Shown here one piece after another: positions 1 through 14,900 of a stretch of 64,000 bases of DNA. The number at the start of each line of letters is the position of its first letter. Within the stretch, counting starts at the first letter, position 1. Origin of the DNA: Siderastrea radians (taxonomy: Eukaryota; Cnidaria; Anthozoa; Scleractinia; Rhizangiidae). The stretch covers positions 56,856,074 to 56,920,073 of the forward strand of contig OZ024889.1 of the NCBI GenBank assembly GCA_964017195.1. The letters are read 5' to 3'. The notes below the pieces were generated by a model that was given only the letters and a program-made list of their open reading frames with translations, was not told the origin of the DNA and made no database searches. A program made the position numbers and the translations under genes.

Positions 1-9
1 GAGGACTAT

Positions 10-36
10 TATGATGATGATGATGATGATGATGAT
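10..36. repeat. (ATG)n microsatellite
   Basis: Nine perfect ATG units in the intron after exon 45. Confidence 0.9.
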
Positions 37-58
37 GTGACACGGGTTGTACACCCAC

Positions 59-189
59 CTTGGCAGTCTCCTTCTGGAATACTGCTGCAGTAACTTCTTC
101 AATCTCAAAGGAAAACTTGACTGTCTCCCACACATCATCACTCACGTCTGGTCCTGTGGCATCAACACTCGCTCCTGCATCTACAGCAT
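59..189 (-). CDS. VPS13: VPS13 exon 45 (last in window)
   Basis: Starts [20 protein letters not shown] and continues [17 protein letters not shown] to ETAK. 'V-K-F-x-F-E-I-x-x-x-x-x-x-L/V-F' opens the next groove repeat. Donor AAG/gtgggt; later exons lie beyond the left edge. Confidence 0.94.
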
Positions 190-762
190 CTAAGATTGAG
201 GAAAACGTACACATTCTTTAACCATTTCAATACTGCTGCTTGAGCAGAATGGGATATCTTTGGCTTGAGAATCACAGAAAGATTTCATATCAATGTATCA
301 ATGAGTGACTGAGGACCAAAGATTTTCATGCTCAACTTAGTGAAGTCAACACACTCAAGTGTCTCTTTTTATGCTTTTACAAAATAACAAATGATTAACA
401 TGCTAACATGCTTAATAGATTGTGTGCGTCAACTAAGACGGTGATGTGTAAGGGGCTGACTATTTTCTCTGCTTAGCTGTCAGAAAAAGCCACTTAGTGA
501 TGTTGCAAAGGAATGAGGGGCTAAAAAGATTGTCTGATGAGAATTAACTATGAAGCTATAAGTAATTATAAAAAGAGAGACTAAGATCTAACTATTACCC
601 AGTCCTTGCTGAATAACAGGCGTAATGCTTTCCTCCTCTGGTGGTAGTCCTAATAAATGATTAAGATGAGAAAATAAACAAAATTGGCAAAAACTGTGTT
701 TTATTGAACATTGTTCCAATTTTAAACACCAAATGCACTCAGTAATTCTGTTATGACTAACC

Positions 763-793
<31 letters not shown>

Positions 794-2864
794 TTTTATT
801 TTTTTATTTTTAAACAGTGTTTATTTAAAGGGAAAATGTCTTGCAATCATCACATTATTGCCATCAATCAATCTCATGTCCTGATATCAGGAGGTCACAA
901 TTACATCCTGGCTGACGTTCTGTTTCGGGGACAAGAGGTTTGGCAGTTTTGTGTTAGCTGATCTGACAAGGCAAATTAAAGACTGTGTGGAAATGAAGTT
1001 TGTGACACTACACAGAGACTAAGAATCTTTCTTGTGAACAACGTAAGAAAGTACTGAACCGTTCTGGTTTTCAACTTTGCTTGATAGGAACTGAAGATTC
1101 TTAAAATATTCTCTTGTTCTTCTCAAGTTAAATTTAAAAAAAATTCATTTGCGATAGCCTATCTCACGTCCGAATACTGCGACAAATTGTACATCGTTAA
1201 ACGCCATCACTTAGATTGCATGCCCTGTGCATGCCTACCTTTTTTCAAAACAGTTATTTCACCACAGACAAAAATAAAAGAAACTGTAAAACAAATGCAG
1301 AATCAAAATGCTCGATACTTTTACTACTGAGCTACAGAAAGACTCATGGCGAGCCAAAATCCTAATCAAATTTGTTGAAACACTTCTCTGTGCTTTTGTC
1401 CAGTGCTGATAACAGTGACTTGCAAAACCCAAATATCGAGAAGGTAGGGCCACTCACTTAGGTGGGTGAACCCTGCCCTTGAGCAAAGTGTTCCAACTAA
1501 TTGAAGTTCAGTTCATTTACCTATGAATTTTTCACGTCACTACAATTTCGCAAATTTCGCAATTTTTTTCAAAAACGCGAAAATAAATTGTCGCGAAAAC
1601 TGTGTCACAAAATTTCGCTGATGCATAAATTAAGTGCCTCAGGAGAGAACACTCTGACTCCCATTAGACCTTTTATATATATTTACATTATCATTGTCCT
1701 CTAAGTTTAACACCATACCATTTTATTCACACAACATTTTATCATTCTAGAGTCATACCTTTGTTTCCGTTGTTATCTAATATTGTACACTGATTAGTTT
1801 CGTGTCAATTTCCCGCCAAAACGCGAAATTGACCACACATGCAAACTCTTACTAGTGGAAAAAAAGTCCTGCATACTGCTAGAATTAGTAACGTCAAAAG
1901 CGACAGGCAGACAAAGATGATAAACGCTAAGCTTGATCATGTACTAGGTGACATTTACCTGTTTCTGAGGGGGCCGCTACTTCACTAAGGTTTTGAAACA
2001 AGATCCCCATTATGGTTCTGATATCATCTTCCCCAGCACACAACTACAACAGATGCACTTAGCCATTTTAATCACAATTTTGCATCATAATAGCACAAAC
2101 AAACAGAATGACTCAATAATTAAATAAATAAATAAATAAATAAATAATTGAGAATTGCAGTACCATATCCACATGGTGGCTCTTTATCCACCGTTAGCTC
2201 ATTATTAACTCGGAGCATCTGATGCCAGACCTTCACCTTGGGCTCTCACCTTTCATGGTGTTGAAGCTTATTTGTCTCATGGAACCTAAGAGCTATGCTG
2301 GCAATGACCTTAGTCCCTGGTAGGTCCAACCTTGCTAGATTGGTCAAGGGGTAGAGGCCTCATGAAGAGCAGCCCCTTGGCCTTTCAAGTCTGGGTTTGG
2401 GAAATGGGCTTATTACCCAAGCAAACAAAATTAAATTAATTACAGAAACTTCAAACAACCAAGAGGTCTTATGTGCCACTTGGCACAAAGGAGGTAGGTG
2501 AAGATGAAGATGGAGACCTGACGCTAAACAGAACTGACCTTCACGGCATGAAGCTTCCCCACCACATCAATATCTGGAATGTCATGGTACCAAGGGGATA
2601 AGTTGCGAGCTAGATACACTGCTAGACTTGCTGGCTCTAGGACAAGACGAGTTGGTCCTATGTTTTCTCCATCTGTCATTATAGCCCTAAAAAGATGCAC
2701 AGAATAAGTCAGAGTGTAAAATACTTACCTTAGTAAACAACCAACAACGATATTCCAAAACATAATCTTTACAAGCAACAGTAGTGACCTTTCATTTCAC
2801 CTATTTAATATTCTGAAGTCAACACAAAACCAAACGAAACAGTCATTCTTTTTAAAGAAGGGGG

Positions 2865-2902
<38 letters not shown>

Positions 2903-5900
2903 ACATGAAACACAAAATTTTGGATTTATCAACTGAGTTGATAAGGTAGGTTGACCACCGTAAAGAGATTGAAAGCTGACGTTTTGAGCGGTAGCCCTTC
3001 GTCAGAGCGAATCAAGGAATTGTGGGTTGCACTTCGTTTATATGGGGAGTGGTGGAGCTACACTATTGGTGGGAACATGGCAACGTGAAAAACAAGAATA
3101 AATTAGTCGAATGAAAAGCGTTCGTTAATACCGTGGGGATTAAGTGTGCCGATTTGAAAAACGAATTTTTGTTCTAGATTTTTACGGCTTTCCGTGTTAT
3201 CCTGGTGTAGGGAGAGGCCGCAAATCGCCACACCAGGGCAACACGGAGAGCCATAAAAATCTAGAACAAAAATTCATTTTTCCAAATCGCCACACTTAAT
3301 CCCCATGGTATTAACGAACGCTTTTCATTCAACTAATTTATTCTTGTTTTTCACGTTGCCGTGTTCTCACCAATAGTGTAGCTCCACCACTCCTCATATA
3401 AACGAAGTGCAGCCCACAATTCCTTGATTTGCTCTGATGAAGGGCTAACGCTCAAAACGTCAGCTTTTAATCTCTTTACGGTGGCCAATCTACCTTATCA
3501 ACTCAGTTAATAAATCCAAAATTCTTTTTAAATGCCAACCCGCAGTATAAAAAAAAAAAACCACAGGGCTCGTTTGTGACTCAACAGTAAACAAATGTAC
3601 GGCAGGCGAAACCTTGAACTGTTTCTTCTACAAATACTCCAAACCAATCACAAGAAGAAAAAACAAACATACTGATCAGTTGTCCATAAAAATATTGTTA
3701 GTATGTAGTAAGCAATTATATTTACTCAATATCAAGGGCATCAGTTATCCAATTTTTAAAGAGATGATTCACATATCAGCACGGTCACGTGAGAAGGCTC
3801 TCAAGAATTGAAAATTCTAGGGATTATAGTTAAAACTTAAAATGGAATACGAAACTTCGGCACTCAGGCTTTTAACACGTGCAAACTAAAATGCAACTGA
3901 TGCTGTGTATTGGTGTTGAACATCGCATCTTAAAAAAAAATAGACTGCTCCGTTAGGTTCTGTGTTGACTTCAGCATCTTAAATTGCGACTTTTAAAGAA
4001 AAAATTTATCTTTCCTAGAGCTTTTATCTTTTGGAGTAAAATTCAAACCTGAGTAACTGTACAGAATTCAGCTCCACCACCATATTGTCCACAACAACAG
4101 CATCACTTCCACTTGGATCATCGCCAGGGTGCACCAGATTGAAACTGTTTGACACGCTGAGGTGGCCAAGGTTTGCAACGAGAGCATCTAAAGAGGTCGA
4201 ACTGACAGGGATGACTATGAGTGGAGCCTGGATGGATACCGAAAGGCTGATCCTTGAGCTTTGGATTTGAAGGTTCTGAATCTATGGGGGGAAGTAAAAT
4301 GAAGCACACGTGGTATGAAGGGATCATGTAGCATTTCATCTAAAACATTTGTCATTTTATCTGCGGGAAAAAGTTATCTTCTCATTGAACAACCATACAG
4401 AGAGGGGCACCTGGTTCTCATATAGACATCCAATTTTTGGACGAATACATGGGAAAAGCATCAAAACGTCTGAAAATTTAAGAGATTAAGACGATCAAAA
4501 TGGCCAGTTCTAAATTTCAGGGCAGCTTTTGTGAGTGCAATCTTTTTAGGCATGACCAACCAATTACTACAAATAATCCAAGACCGAATTTAGTCTAGAT
4601 AACATAACCACAAGATGAACTAATACAGAGGCCTATATGTGGCAGCAAGTTCAATATTGATCGTGATGTCATGGAAGCCACGTTTGCGTTTGATTTAAAG
4701 TATAACTGTATGGCAACTCTCACTACACAGTCATACAACTTAAAATTTTTGTTAGCCGTGTATAAAGCTGTCCACGCCTTTCCATTTAAACTCGGCACAA
4801 TACATACATACAATAACTAACATACAATAACTAACTCAGTCGTAGAGCAGTGGAACAGTTCTTGCAGCCATACAAACAGTTCCCAATTTAGGATTCCAGC
4901 ATTGAAAGCAAATTTCCATCCTCTCGCATTTACACTTAACACATTAACTAGGTGTAGTAGTATGCTTTTCTACCTCAGTTGTCAGAGCTTTGTCAAAGGT
5001 CATGTAGTCAAAATACAAGCCTCAAGTGTAATTGACTAACTAATCGCTTTCACCAAGCTTTAGTGCCAACCTACCTCCTGTACTTAAACATCACTTAGTT
5101 TTACTCAGCTCGATTAGCTATATAGTTATCCTGAGTAAACATTACCTCCTTTTTGTATTAATATATTATATTGTAAAGTTTAACTTTTTCCTTTTCTATT
5201 TGGTAATAAAGCTTGTTGGACAGTGTTCTCTAGGGTTTCTGTAAGACTGCTGACCATTCCTATCTCAACCCCATCACTATTACATCACGTGAAAAAACCT
5301 ACTTCTTTGGGGTTGGTAACTTACTGTTGCAGTGGCTGACTCGGTTGCACTTTTTCTAGCATACTCCATTGCATCCTTTGCTCTTTGGAATTTGTTCAGG
5401 AAGTCCTGACGAATAAAAGGAAGACAGAGTAAATGTTAGCATGGGCCTTTCAGTCTATTGGAAGTTCTCAATGTTGCTTAGAGATGTCAACCAAATGAAA
5501 CAAAGAAAGAGTGACCTGTGTTGAAATGGGCCAGATCTAGCGATAATGGAAAGGTGCAAGGACGTCCCCATGTTCAGTATGACAAATTTTCTCTCCTGCC
5601 CACAAATCAAGTCAACTATTTCTAATAAGTACAAGGTACCTACCAAGAGGCGCATGATAAATTTGTTAAGGAAGACAACTCTAATGCATCCGATTCCCAT
5701 CTGGAATTTCACATCGACAGCTTCCATGTTTCTAAAGCTGTCACCAGAAGTTGCTTCATTGTAGGCAACAACCTACGAAATAAAATATGGCGGACAAGCT
5801 GAACCTGTCGCATCTTTAAAATACCCCCTTATACCTAAACAGCATACAATATTGAACAGACAAACCAAGAACAATACAATATGATTTTCCATTTGTATAC

Positions 5901-8900
5901 AACATGTCTCTTTACCTCAAGGCTAAAGACCTCCTGGTTTACAATGGACACTATTTTTTGATACAACGCTCCAGGGGTGGAATCCATCACTGACAAATCT
6001 CTCATCCTAAAAGCAACATACATCAGTAACAAATACAAAACGTCTTACAATATAATAGTACGGATACGTTCTTCAACCTGTGGCTGAAGCCGGGGGGGGG
6101 GGGTACTCCCATATATAACCTATATAGGTATGTGCCGCTGTGAAGGGTATGGTTTTCAAGCAGTTTGGTCTGGGATAGGGTATAGAAATCACGGAGTCTT
6201 GGTCTTAGGATAGGGTATCAATTACCGGGAAACTAATGGGTGGTGTGAAAATTTAATCCAATTAATTAACGGGTTTGAAAAACTCGGAAATATAAAATAT
6301 AAATGAAATCGTGACAATATTGTTGATCGAGAGATGATTTTCCATTAAAAGCACTGTGTGGTTATATTTCTGATGGATAGCTCGAAAATAGCTAGTCTGG
6401 GATAGGGTAGGGATTTTTGGCATCTAGTCTAGAATAGGGTTGCAAAAACGACATGAACGTGGTCTGGTATAGGTTAAGGGTTTCAGAGTCCCAGCGGCAC
6501 ACTCCCATCAAAATTTTTCTGAGTACCCCCCCCCCGGGGGCTAAAGGAACCTACCATTGCTGCAAAAAAACTAGGTTTTGAGCTTTCTAAATAAGACACA
6601 GGCCAAAACCTGAAGTTCATCAGGTAGGTGCTTGATGCCAGTTTCCATTGCAAGGACAACAACTTAAGACTTCACAGTTCTACCCTTGAAGGTGGTGCTA
6701 CTTCCTTGCAGGTCACCCCTAACATGATTGCTTTAGTAACCACTTATACTTCTAAGCAACAAGAAACAAGCATCCGTGTCAAGCACACAGCACATAGGCA
6801 GTGACCTGTGCCCATCAGAAAATTGATGAAATAGCCATGATTGGTTAGCCTTGCAACAATAGCATTTGAAAGTAAATAATAATTAGATACCAAACCAGTG
6901 TATAGTGTATTTTATGTGCTCTGATTGGCTACTCAAACTCAGGATAGCATCTGCTATTCACCTCCCGGCATTTTTCTGGATTTCACATGCGAGTTTTCCC
7001 TCTTTTCCCAGAAAAATAGGAACTATTTGGCATTTGCCATCCACTGGTTTGGTATATACAAAAACAATTATCACCTCAGTGTTGGTGAAGAGTGGTGGAC
7101 ATTAAGCTCGCTGCTTTGTGGCTTGGCAAAGATCCAGCACTAGTCACCTACACCTCCGTGAATTGTTCAATAAATACGAACTGAGGTGAGAATCCACAGT
7201 GCCTCTTCTATCCAATGTTTTCAGATCGAAATGGAATTTAAAATTTAGTTCTTGTTTTGTGCAGGGAGAAAAACGGAAGAACCCAGAAAAAAAACCTTTT
7301 GAACAAGGAGGCACACCATCAACAAACACAGCCTGCATGACACTAAGTCCAAAATTTGAACCCAGAAAACATTGGTGTAAGAGTCACAGCTGAATTTTTG
7401 CAATAGCTGAAACAAAATAATAAATTTCAAGATTCCTTAATAGCAAACCTGGCGGAAACTTCTGTCCTGCTGCCTTTGACCACACAATAAGCTGACAACC
7501 CTACATAAAAACAAAACAATGGTGTAAAATACGTCAAACATCCTCCACCGCATTTCAGTATTAATGTCGGTTGTATGAGCATGTTAATATACTACTGATT
7601 GTCACTTTTATTCCAAATTTAAAATTTGGAGTCACTCAAGTTCTGTTCACTTTTATTACGGGTTACAGTTACTAGGCAACAAACACCTACCTCCAACAAT
7701 AATGTGACTCAAATCTCCGTCCACAGATGTCACTGTCACACCAATTCCTCCAAGTTTGGCTGTTACCTCGATCTGCACTTCCTCTTGCTCGTCCTTCCTC
7801 TTTTTGCTTTTCCGTAATGCTGCTTGCGCTGCTTCAGTGGCACCTTGATCTTCCGTTTTTGAGCCATCACCAGTGATGGGCGGACTCTCTTCACTGACAA
7901 CGAAAGCAAAATAATCATGAACAACACCAAAACCAAAAATAAGAAGATACTTCGTCCAAATGTCCAAAAATTTCACAGAGCTCAAAAAGATAAAAAAATT
8001 ACTTTGCACATACGAAATCATCAACAGGCACTTTGAAAACTTCCTGATTAATTGAAAGACATGTTTCCATGAAAGGCAGATTTGTGAAGCACAATAAAGC
8101 AGACCGTTGTAATGTGTGTACGTTAAAAAATACTTGTCTTGACAGTTATGAAAATTTATTTTTGAGATTTACTACTTTTGTAAGACCTTTTAAAGTTTAT
8201 CACAAGACTGGGTCCAGCTAAATAGTGTCCGAAGAATTGTCCGAAATAACAAGAATATTGTCAGAAAGTATTCAACATTTTATGTTTTAATGTACTCAAA
8301 GGCAACTGATTCAGAAACGGTTTTGTACAACTAACACGCCTGGAAACAATCTCAGAAAGGAGCATTAGGTGAAGTACACCTTAGAAAGGTATCCACTGGC
8401 AACAGTACAGACCGGTGATGTAATTAAATAAAAGTGAACCCGAACTACATGTTCATGCAGTGCTGGAAATAATTTTTCTTACTTAGCAGGACATGTGTCC
8501 TTTCAAGTCTTCATTTTGGTCGGTCATATTACAAATTTGGTCGGACACTAATTAGCATAATCTAATTTGTATACAAAAAAAAGAAAATTGTGTCAATGTG
8601 AGTTACCTGATTTACAACGTAATTCACACTAGCAGTTGAACACTTCTCTTAAACACTATAATCTGTTTATCTATTCGACACAAAATGTCAACATTTATTT
8701 TACAGTCATTATTGTTCAGATGATACTAATAATGACATCTGATAACAAGCCTTATTTTTTTTCTTTTTACCGCTATTTGAATTCAGTTACACACTGGTGT
8801 ACTGTGTTATCACTGAAGTGTTTGATTGAAGCTCATCAAAGCAGATTACCAAACCGACTGATGTCATCTCTTCGTGCTTCAAAACAACTCCGATTTTTTA

Positions 8901-11900
8901 TGGACAAGTTCATGACAGCAGATCTAGAGCTAAAACATGCTGATACAGCGTACAAATACATCACAGTTACGTCTTGAAATGTCTTGTCGAAGTAATGATT
9001 AAGTGTTAAAACCAATGAGGGCTACTTCCAAAAAGTCTGACTAAAAGTCAGGGAAGTCGAAACTGAGTTGGGCGGGTAGAATATCTTACGTATCTTTTAA
9101 GTTTTTACAGCAGTGTTCTGAAATAAAAAAAATTCGATTCAGGTGATTATCCCTGCCAGTTTTGAAAATTACGTATGTCACATTTCGCCACATTGACTAA
9201 AAATGAAAGAATTGAACTCTGTAGAATATAAATGCCTCGAGCAACAATGTAACTTTAACTTCTTGCATCTGTAATGTGAGAAGACAAGTCTAAGATTACG
9301 TAGAAAATATTATGTATTACATATATGATAACACCGAGTAATAACGTACTGACGTATGAAGAAATGCCGAGAAGAGAACACTAAAAACGTTCGAACGTAA
9401 TTACGTGTGGAGAAACGGGGAGACGACAAGATGTATTTCATATGGAAAAACTACCGTACGGAAAGAAGGCGAGATTAACGCCAAACGTATGAAGTAACAT
9501 ACGAATAAACGTTAAACGACAAGACTGGTACTGTATGCGTGTACTTTACAGTTACGGAAAACAGCCGTAAAAACAAGATTAATAAGTTCGTGTCGAGAAT
9601 AAGCCTAATACGGCACGATCGAGCTGACGTAGAGTGAAACATTGAGACGATAAGACTAATACTGTGCAAACGAATTAACGTACGGAGAAACGTTGAGAAG
9701 GTAAGACTGATACCGTACAAACGAACTAACGTTGAGACGATAAGACTAACACTGTACAAACGAAGCGGAGAAACGTTGAGAAGATATAAGACTAATACTG
9801 TTCGAACGAACTAACGCACGGAGAAATGTTGAGAAGATAATACTAATACTGTACAAAGGAAGTAACGCACGGAGAAGCTTTGAGAAGTTAAAACTAATAC
9901 TGTACAAGCCAACTAATGCACGGAGAAACGATGAGAAGATAACACTCTAATACTGTGCAAACGAACTAACGCACGGAGAAACGTTGAGAAGATAACACTA
10001 ATACTGTACAAACGAACTAATGACGGAGAGACGTTGAGAAGATATGACTAATACTCTACAAACGAAGTATCGCACGGAGAAACGTTAAGAAGTTAAAACT
10101 AATACTGTGCAAACGAACTAACGCACGGAGAAACGTTGAGGAGATAAGACTAATACTTGCAAACGAACTAACGTACCAAGAAACGTTGAGAAGATAAGAC
10201 TAATACTTGCAAACGAACTAAGTAACAAGAACGATTAATACGACAACATTAATACAAGAGATGGGAACGTACTACGATATGGAGAAACGTTGAGACGAGA
10301 TTAATACCATACGAACGGACTAACGTACGGAGAAACGTCAAAAAGAGAAGACTAATATGGCACGAACAAATTCACATACGCAAAAAAAGTTTGGGAAGAC
10401 AAGATTAATACGTTATAAGAGAACCAACGTATGGAGAAGCGTTGAAAAGACAACACTACTGTACCAACTAACGTACAGAGAAACGTTGAGAAAGTAGAGC
10501 TGTATTAAATAGGCAACTAATTTATCACATTTCACAGGTAACAAAGAACCTTGCCTTCAAAATTGTAGTAGCTTTCTCGTGTTCGGACATCATGTCCGAC
10601 CATATGGTGAAATTGGTCGGACAATTTCGAAATTTGGTCGGACAATGTCCGATGACCGACTGTTATTTCCAGCACTGTTCATGGATGAACACTTGAGAAG
10701 GTGCTGATCTTATATGCGGCACAATGAAGAGAGTGATCATCAGTGGAAAAGTACTTACTTAAATTTTATCGGCAACAGCCTTGCTAGGGTCAACACAGCT
10801 CTCTTTATTTGATGCTTTGTAGCCTACCTACTCACCCAACATGCAAATATGAGACATTGGTGATAATGGTGACAGTTATGCTCATGGACAGTGGTGAAGA
10901 TGATCTTGACAGTAATGATGGTGATGATGTCGCATTTCCCTTTCCCTTATGATGATAACGTGTTTTCCCTTATCACGTTTCCTTTTCAATCACTGAGAAT
11001 TACAAGTCAACTATAATATGGGACCACAAGATCTGTATAAAAGAGACACAGTACCTTGGAGGTAACATTTTGGTTGAAAGGTCAATGATGTTCAGTAAAG
11101 CTTCTTGGTGCAGTTTAACTTGTAATGAAGAGAACTCAATATCAACAGACTGCTGGGTGGACTTGAACCTTGATCTGTACTCAGGGTGGTCTGATTCAAC
11201 CTTCAATACAACAAAAACAGAGAAAATCATTAAGGTTAGAATTCTCAGTCTTAGTTTTAACAAGTGTTAGCAAAATCAATTATAACAATGACGAAGGTTC
11301 TTCGAAGAATTTTTTGTGCTTATATTAATTCATCAAACCACCTCTGGAACTACTGTTGATTTAGCTTCACCCATCCGCCTAGCCCTTGTTACAACCATCC
11401 ATCCATCACCTCTCCTCTAACCATCTCTCTGTCCACCTTCTTCTGTTACTCCCTCTACCTCTCCATCAACTGTTCCCTTCATTCTTCCATCCACTGTTCT
11501 CTTAATCCACTGCTTCTCCTTTCCTCCAATCACCCTTCCCCTCAACTAACATCATCGCTCTTTCCATCCATCCATCCATCCATCCATCCATCACTCACTC
11601 AATCCAGCCATCTCTTCTTCTTTTCACACATGCCTCCCTCCACCCACCCAGGGCTCTCCATCCGTCCGTCCGTCCGTCCGTCCGTCCGTCCGTCCATCCA
11701 TCCATCCATCCATCCATCCATCACACACTCTATCCATAAATCCTTCCATTCAGCGTTCCTTCTATATCCCCATCCATTACACCATGTAGCCCTTAATCCA
11801 CCACTCTATTCATCCCTCCATCCATCGCTCCGTCCATTACTCAGTATATCCATCTACACATCTCTCCATCGTTTCCACTCATCGTAGCCCTCACCCATTC

Positions 11901-14900
11901 ATATACTCTTTTTGCAAAACAAACTCTTAGGAAACTGGACAGACTTGCAGATTGCAAAAAGGACCACATTTTAAACGCCACCATGAAGATGCTGTTACAA
12001 TTAGTCGTCTCACATCAGTGTATTAGATGACATAATTAGTAAATCGTTACCTTTAAAAATTTGACGGACAACAACTCTGCTCCAACAGGGGTTTGCACAA
12101 GATACAGTGGGCCTCCGTCAGGCCCAAAGGTCATCTCTTTTACGGCCAAAGAGCCCAGAGATGCACTTGCTGTGAGGTCCCAAGGATGCATGAGGACTTT
12201 TGTGGCCAAGCCATTGATAGACAGTTCCAGACAAGGCATCATGTCACCTGTCTTATCAACTGTGCTGACATCAACTGCAATCTATAACATTACAACATAA
12301 CATGTTCTACTCCCAGACTGAAAAAGGTGAGCTGCACCATTCTAACATTTGTGTCTGTGGTTGCAATCCATAAGGGTACATATTCAAAACCTTTGATAAC
12401 ATAGGTGAAACCCTAAATTAATACCTACATACATGTTAGTGTTATATGGTAATAGGTCTTGATTTTGCCTTTTCTATTATGCTTTTCACAACTGACGTGT
12501 TTCTGTTGTCATCTACTTTTGTAAATGACTTGCATCAGATTTGTAAAAGCGACAACTGTTCAAATCAAATGGGGACGATTTCCTATGCTAGTTATTAACA
12601 GACCACAGGCGAGTCAGCTCCACTCCAGTAATGTTTCTTTTTCCCTATTTTACAAAACAAAATTTAGGGTACTTTTGCACTTTTGAACTTCAACTGTCAT
12701 GGAGGTAACAGTGCTAATGCCATATTGCACTCTTCAGTATCAACAATTCATTTCATAGTGTCATTGCAATTGTCTCGTTTTGCAAAACATGGATATGATT
12801 CGCGCAACCATTCATTTTACGGATCTTACCCGATGAAGCAAGCATAAAGTCCATGGGACAAATTATTTCATACAGATGATTCATTCACAAGAAACTAAAA
12901 CTCGCCTTGCAGATACAGAGTTTTGCCTCTACCATTTGTGAAATCTAAATGATTTCCGTTGATGCTACGATAAAAAAGTGATTGTCTCCTCTTATAGATT
13001 GTGTAGGTAAAATGTACCCAGAAATGCAGAGTACAAGGCAAACATACGCTATTTGTCAGTGTAAGTCTTAAACAGTCCTACAATCCAACGGATCCAACAA
13101 CATAGAAGAGATTTTTCTCCTTTTACTTCAGATCTCTATTTTATTTTCTATCGAGACCAACTGTTTCTGTGAAAAATAATTTGTGGGACGATGCACTGAA
13201 GAAGAATATAACTTATGAAATCTTTCCAGACTTCTGTAAACGCGTGGAGGACACGATCAGGTCTCTAGATAAGAAGATAATTGACAAGACGATAGAAACA
13301 ATGCGCAAGAGAATAGAGTTAGTTATTCAAAGAAAAGGACAGCGAACCAAATATTTTTAAAATGCGTTATTATCTGTGGATCATATATTTGAGTCTTTGA
13401 AAAGTGCCGTCTCTCGAGTGACATTGTAGCTCAGCTATGTCACTGTGAACTTGGGCGCGTGACCTTGCGTAATCATTACATTTCCTTGCTTGAATGCGTA
13501 TTTTATACTTAAAGTAATGGTGAAATTGCCAAATAAATCAAACAGATATGTAGTACTGTCTCTGTTTTAATATATGCCGTGAACAAAATGAATATATCAG
13601 CTATATTTCTCCAGTTTCAACGAGTAACCACGAGTAACCACTCATTAATAAACAACATTATCTGAACACTTATTGTCTTTCTATTTGGTTACTCGTGGTT
13701 ACTCGTGGTTACTCGTTATCTCGGGGACGCTGTCATCACTGTCTCCTCCAAGAACCAAAATTGCAAAATACTTTGGGCATGGCGGAATTTCTTTCTGTTA
13801 CTGCTGTGGAATCTGCGCATGAAAACGAAATATTTTCCTGCACACAGCCATCATCTCAGTCTCTTTGTCATCAATGGCTCCACTCTTGACGAAAATTATT
13901 TCATTCTTTCCTGTGGCGAAAATTGGCGTATCTTTGTCGAAAACTATGTCCTTTGCATAGTGTGACTTTGGAGCCGGCAAATGTACTAACTGCCCCTCCA
14001 GTACTAACAATAGGTCATGCCACGGAATAATGCAAGGCGACCACCTGAAATCATTAAGAAAAATGCATTCTGCCTTTTCTGCGCCCACCCATGCGAAACT
14101 TGTGCATGCGGGATTTGAAAAGGTATTAAAAATAACATTTAGAGGATTCAACAGAAAGGTTTTACCACAGTTAGCAACACCAATATTCATGATATTACGG
14201 TATTTTCCCTGTCCCTTCTCTAGTAAACCTTGAATACTCCTGCCATAATACTGAGCATCGATGCCGTTACGTGCCAGTACCTCTCTAGCACATGTCAACC
14301 ACTGCCCATAACAACCCTCCACGCACTGTCCTTCCTTCGCCTCATTTATAAGTTCGATTCTTGTTTTCGTCTGTTTGTCCAGTTGTTGTTTTGAATTCTC
14401 CATTTCCCAGGTAGTTTCCAAAACTTCAGCGACAACCTTAGCGCCCCTGTTAACGATAAACTCCGCCAGATCAATTTTCCCCTCTTGTTCCTGTTCTCTT
14501 GCAAGAGCAAGTAACTCTGTGCGAGACTTAATATTCTTGGCGAGGATGATTTCGGAAAGTTCATAGCTTGTCACGCGTTTCCTCTTTGCCTTTCCCTTGG
14601 CCTTGTTGGATTTGCTGTTAGTTGGTGCTTCGATTTCGTCAATCTTTCCGTGCTCGAACTCGTCATCTTCGTCGCCCATGTCATCGTTTAAACCTCTCTT
14701 TGGTCGCTTACTGTTTGCTGCTAGTGAATTAGCAAAAGAAGCCCGGTTCGTTCTTGGCGGATTACTATTGCTCAGATCTGGATGGCCAAAACTCTGAATG
14801 TAATCTTCATCCTCTTTTGTCACGTACTGCCAGGCACTAAAATAATTTGCGTGGATAGCGGAGAAATGAACCGAGATTCCACACCGCTCTAACAAAAACC

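Noticed and set aside
11630..11887. 85-codon frame with SIHPS repeats
   Set aside because: Translation of the (TCCA)n microsatellite.
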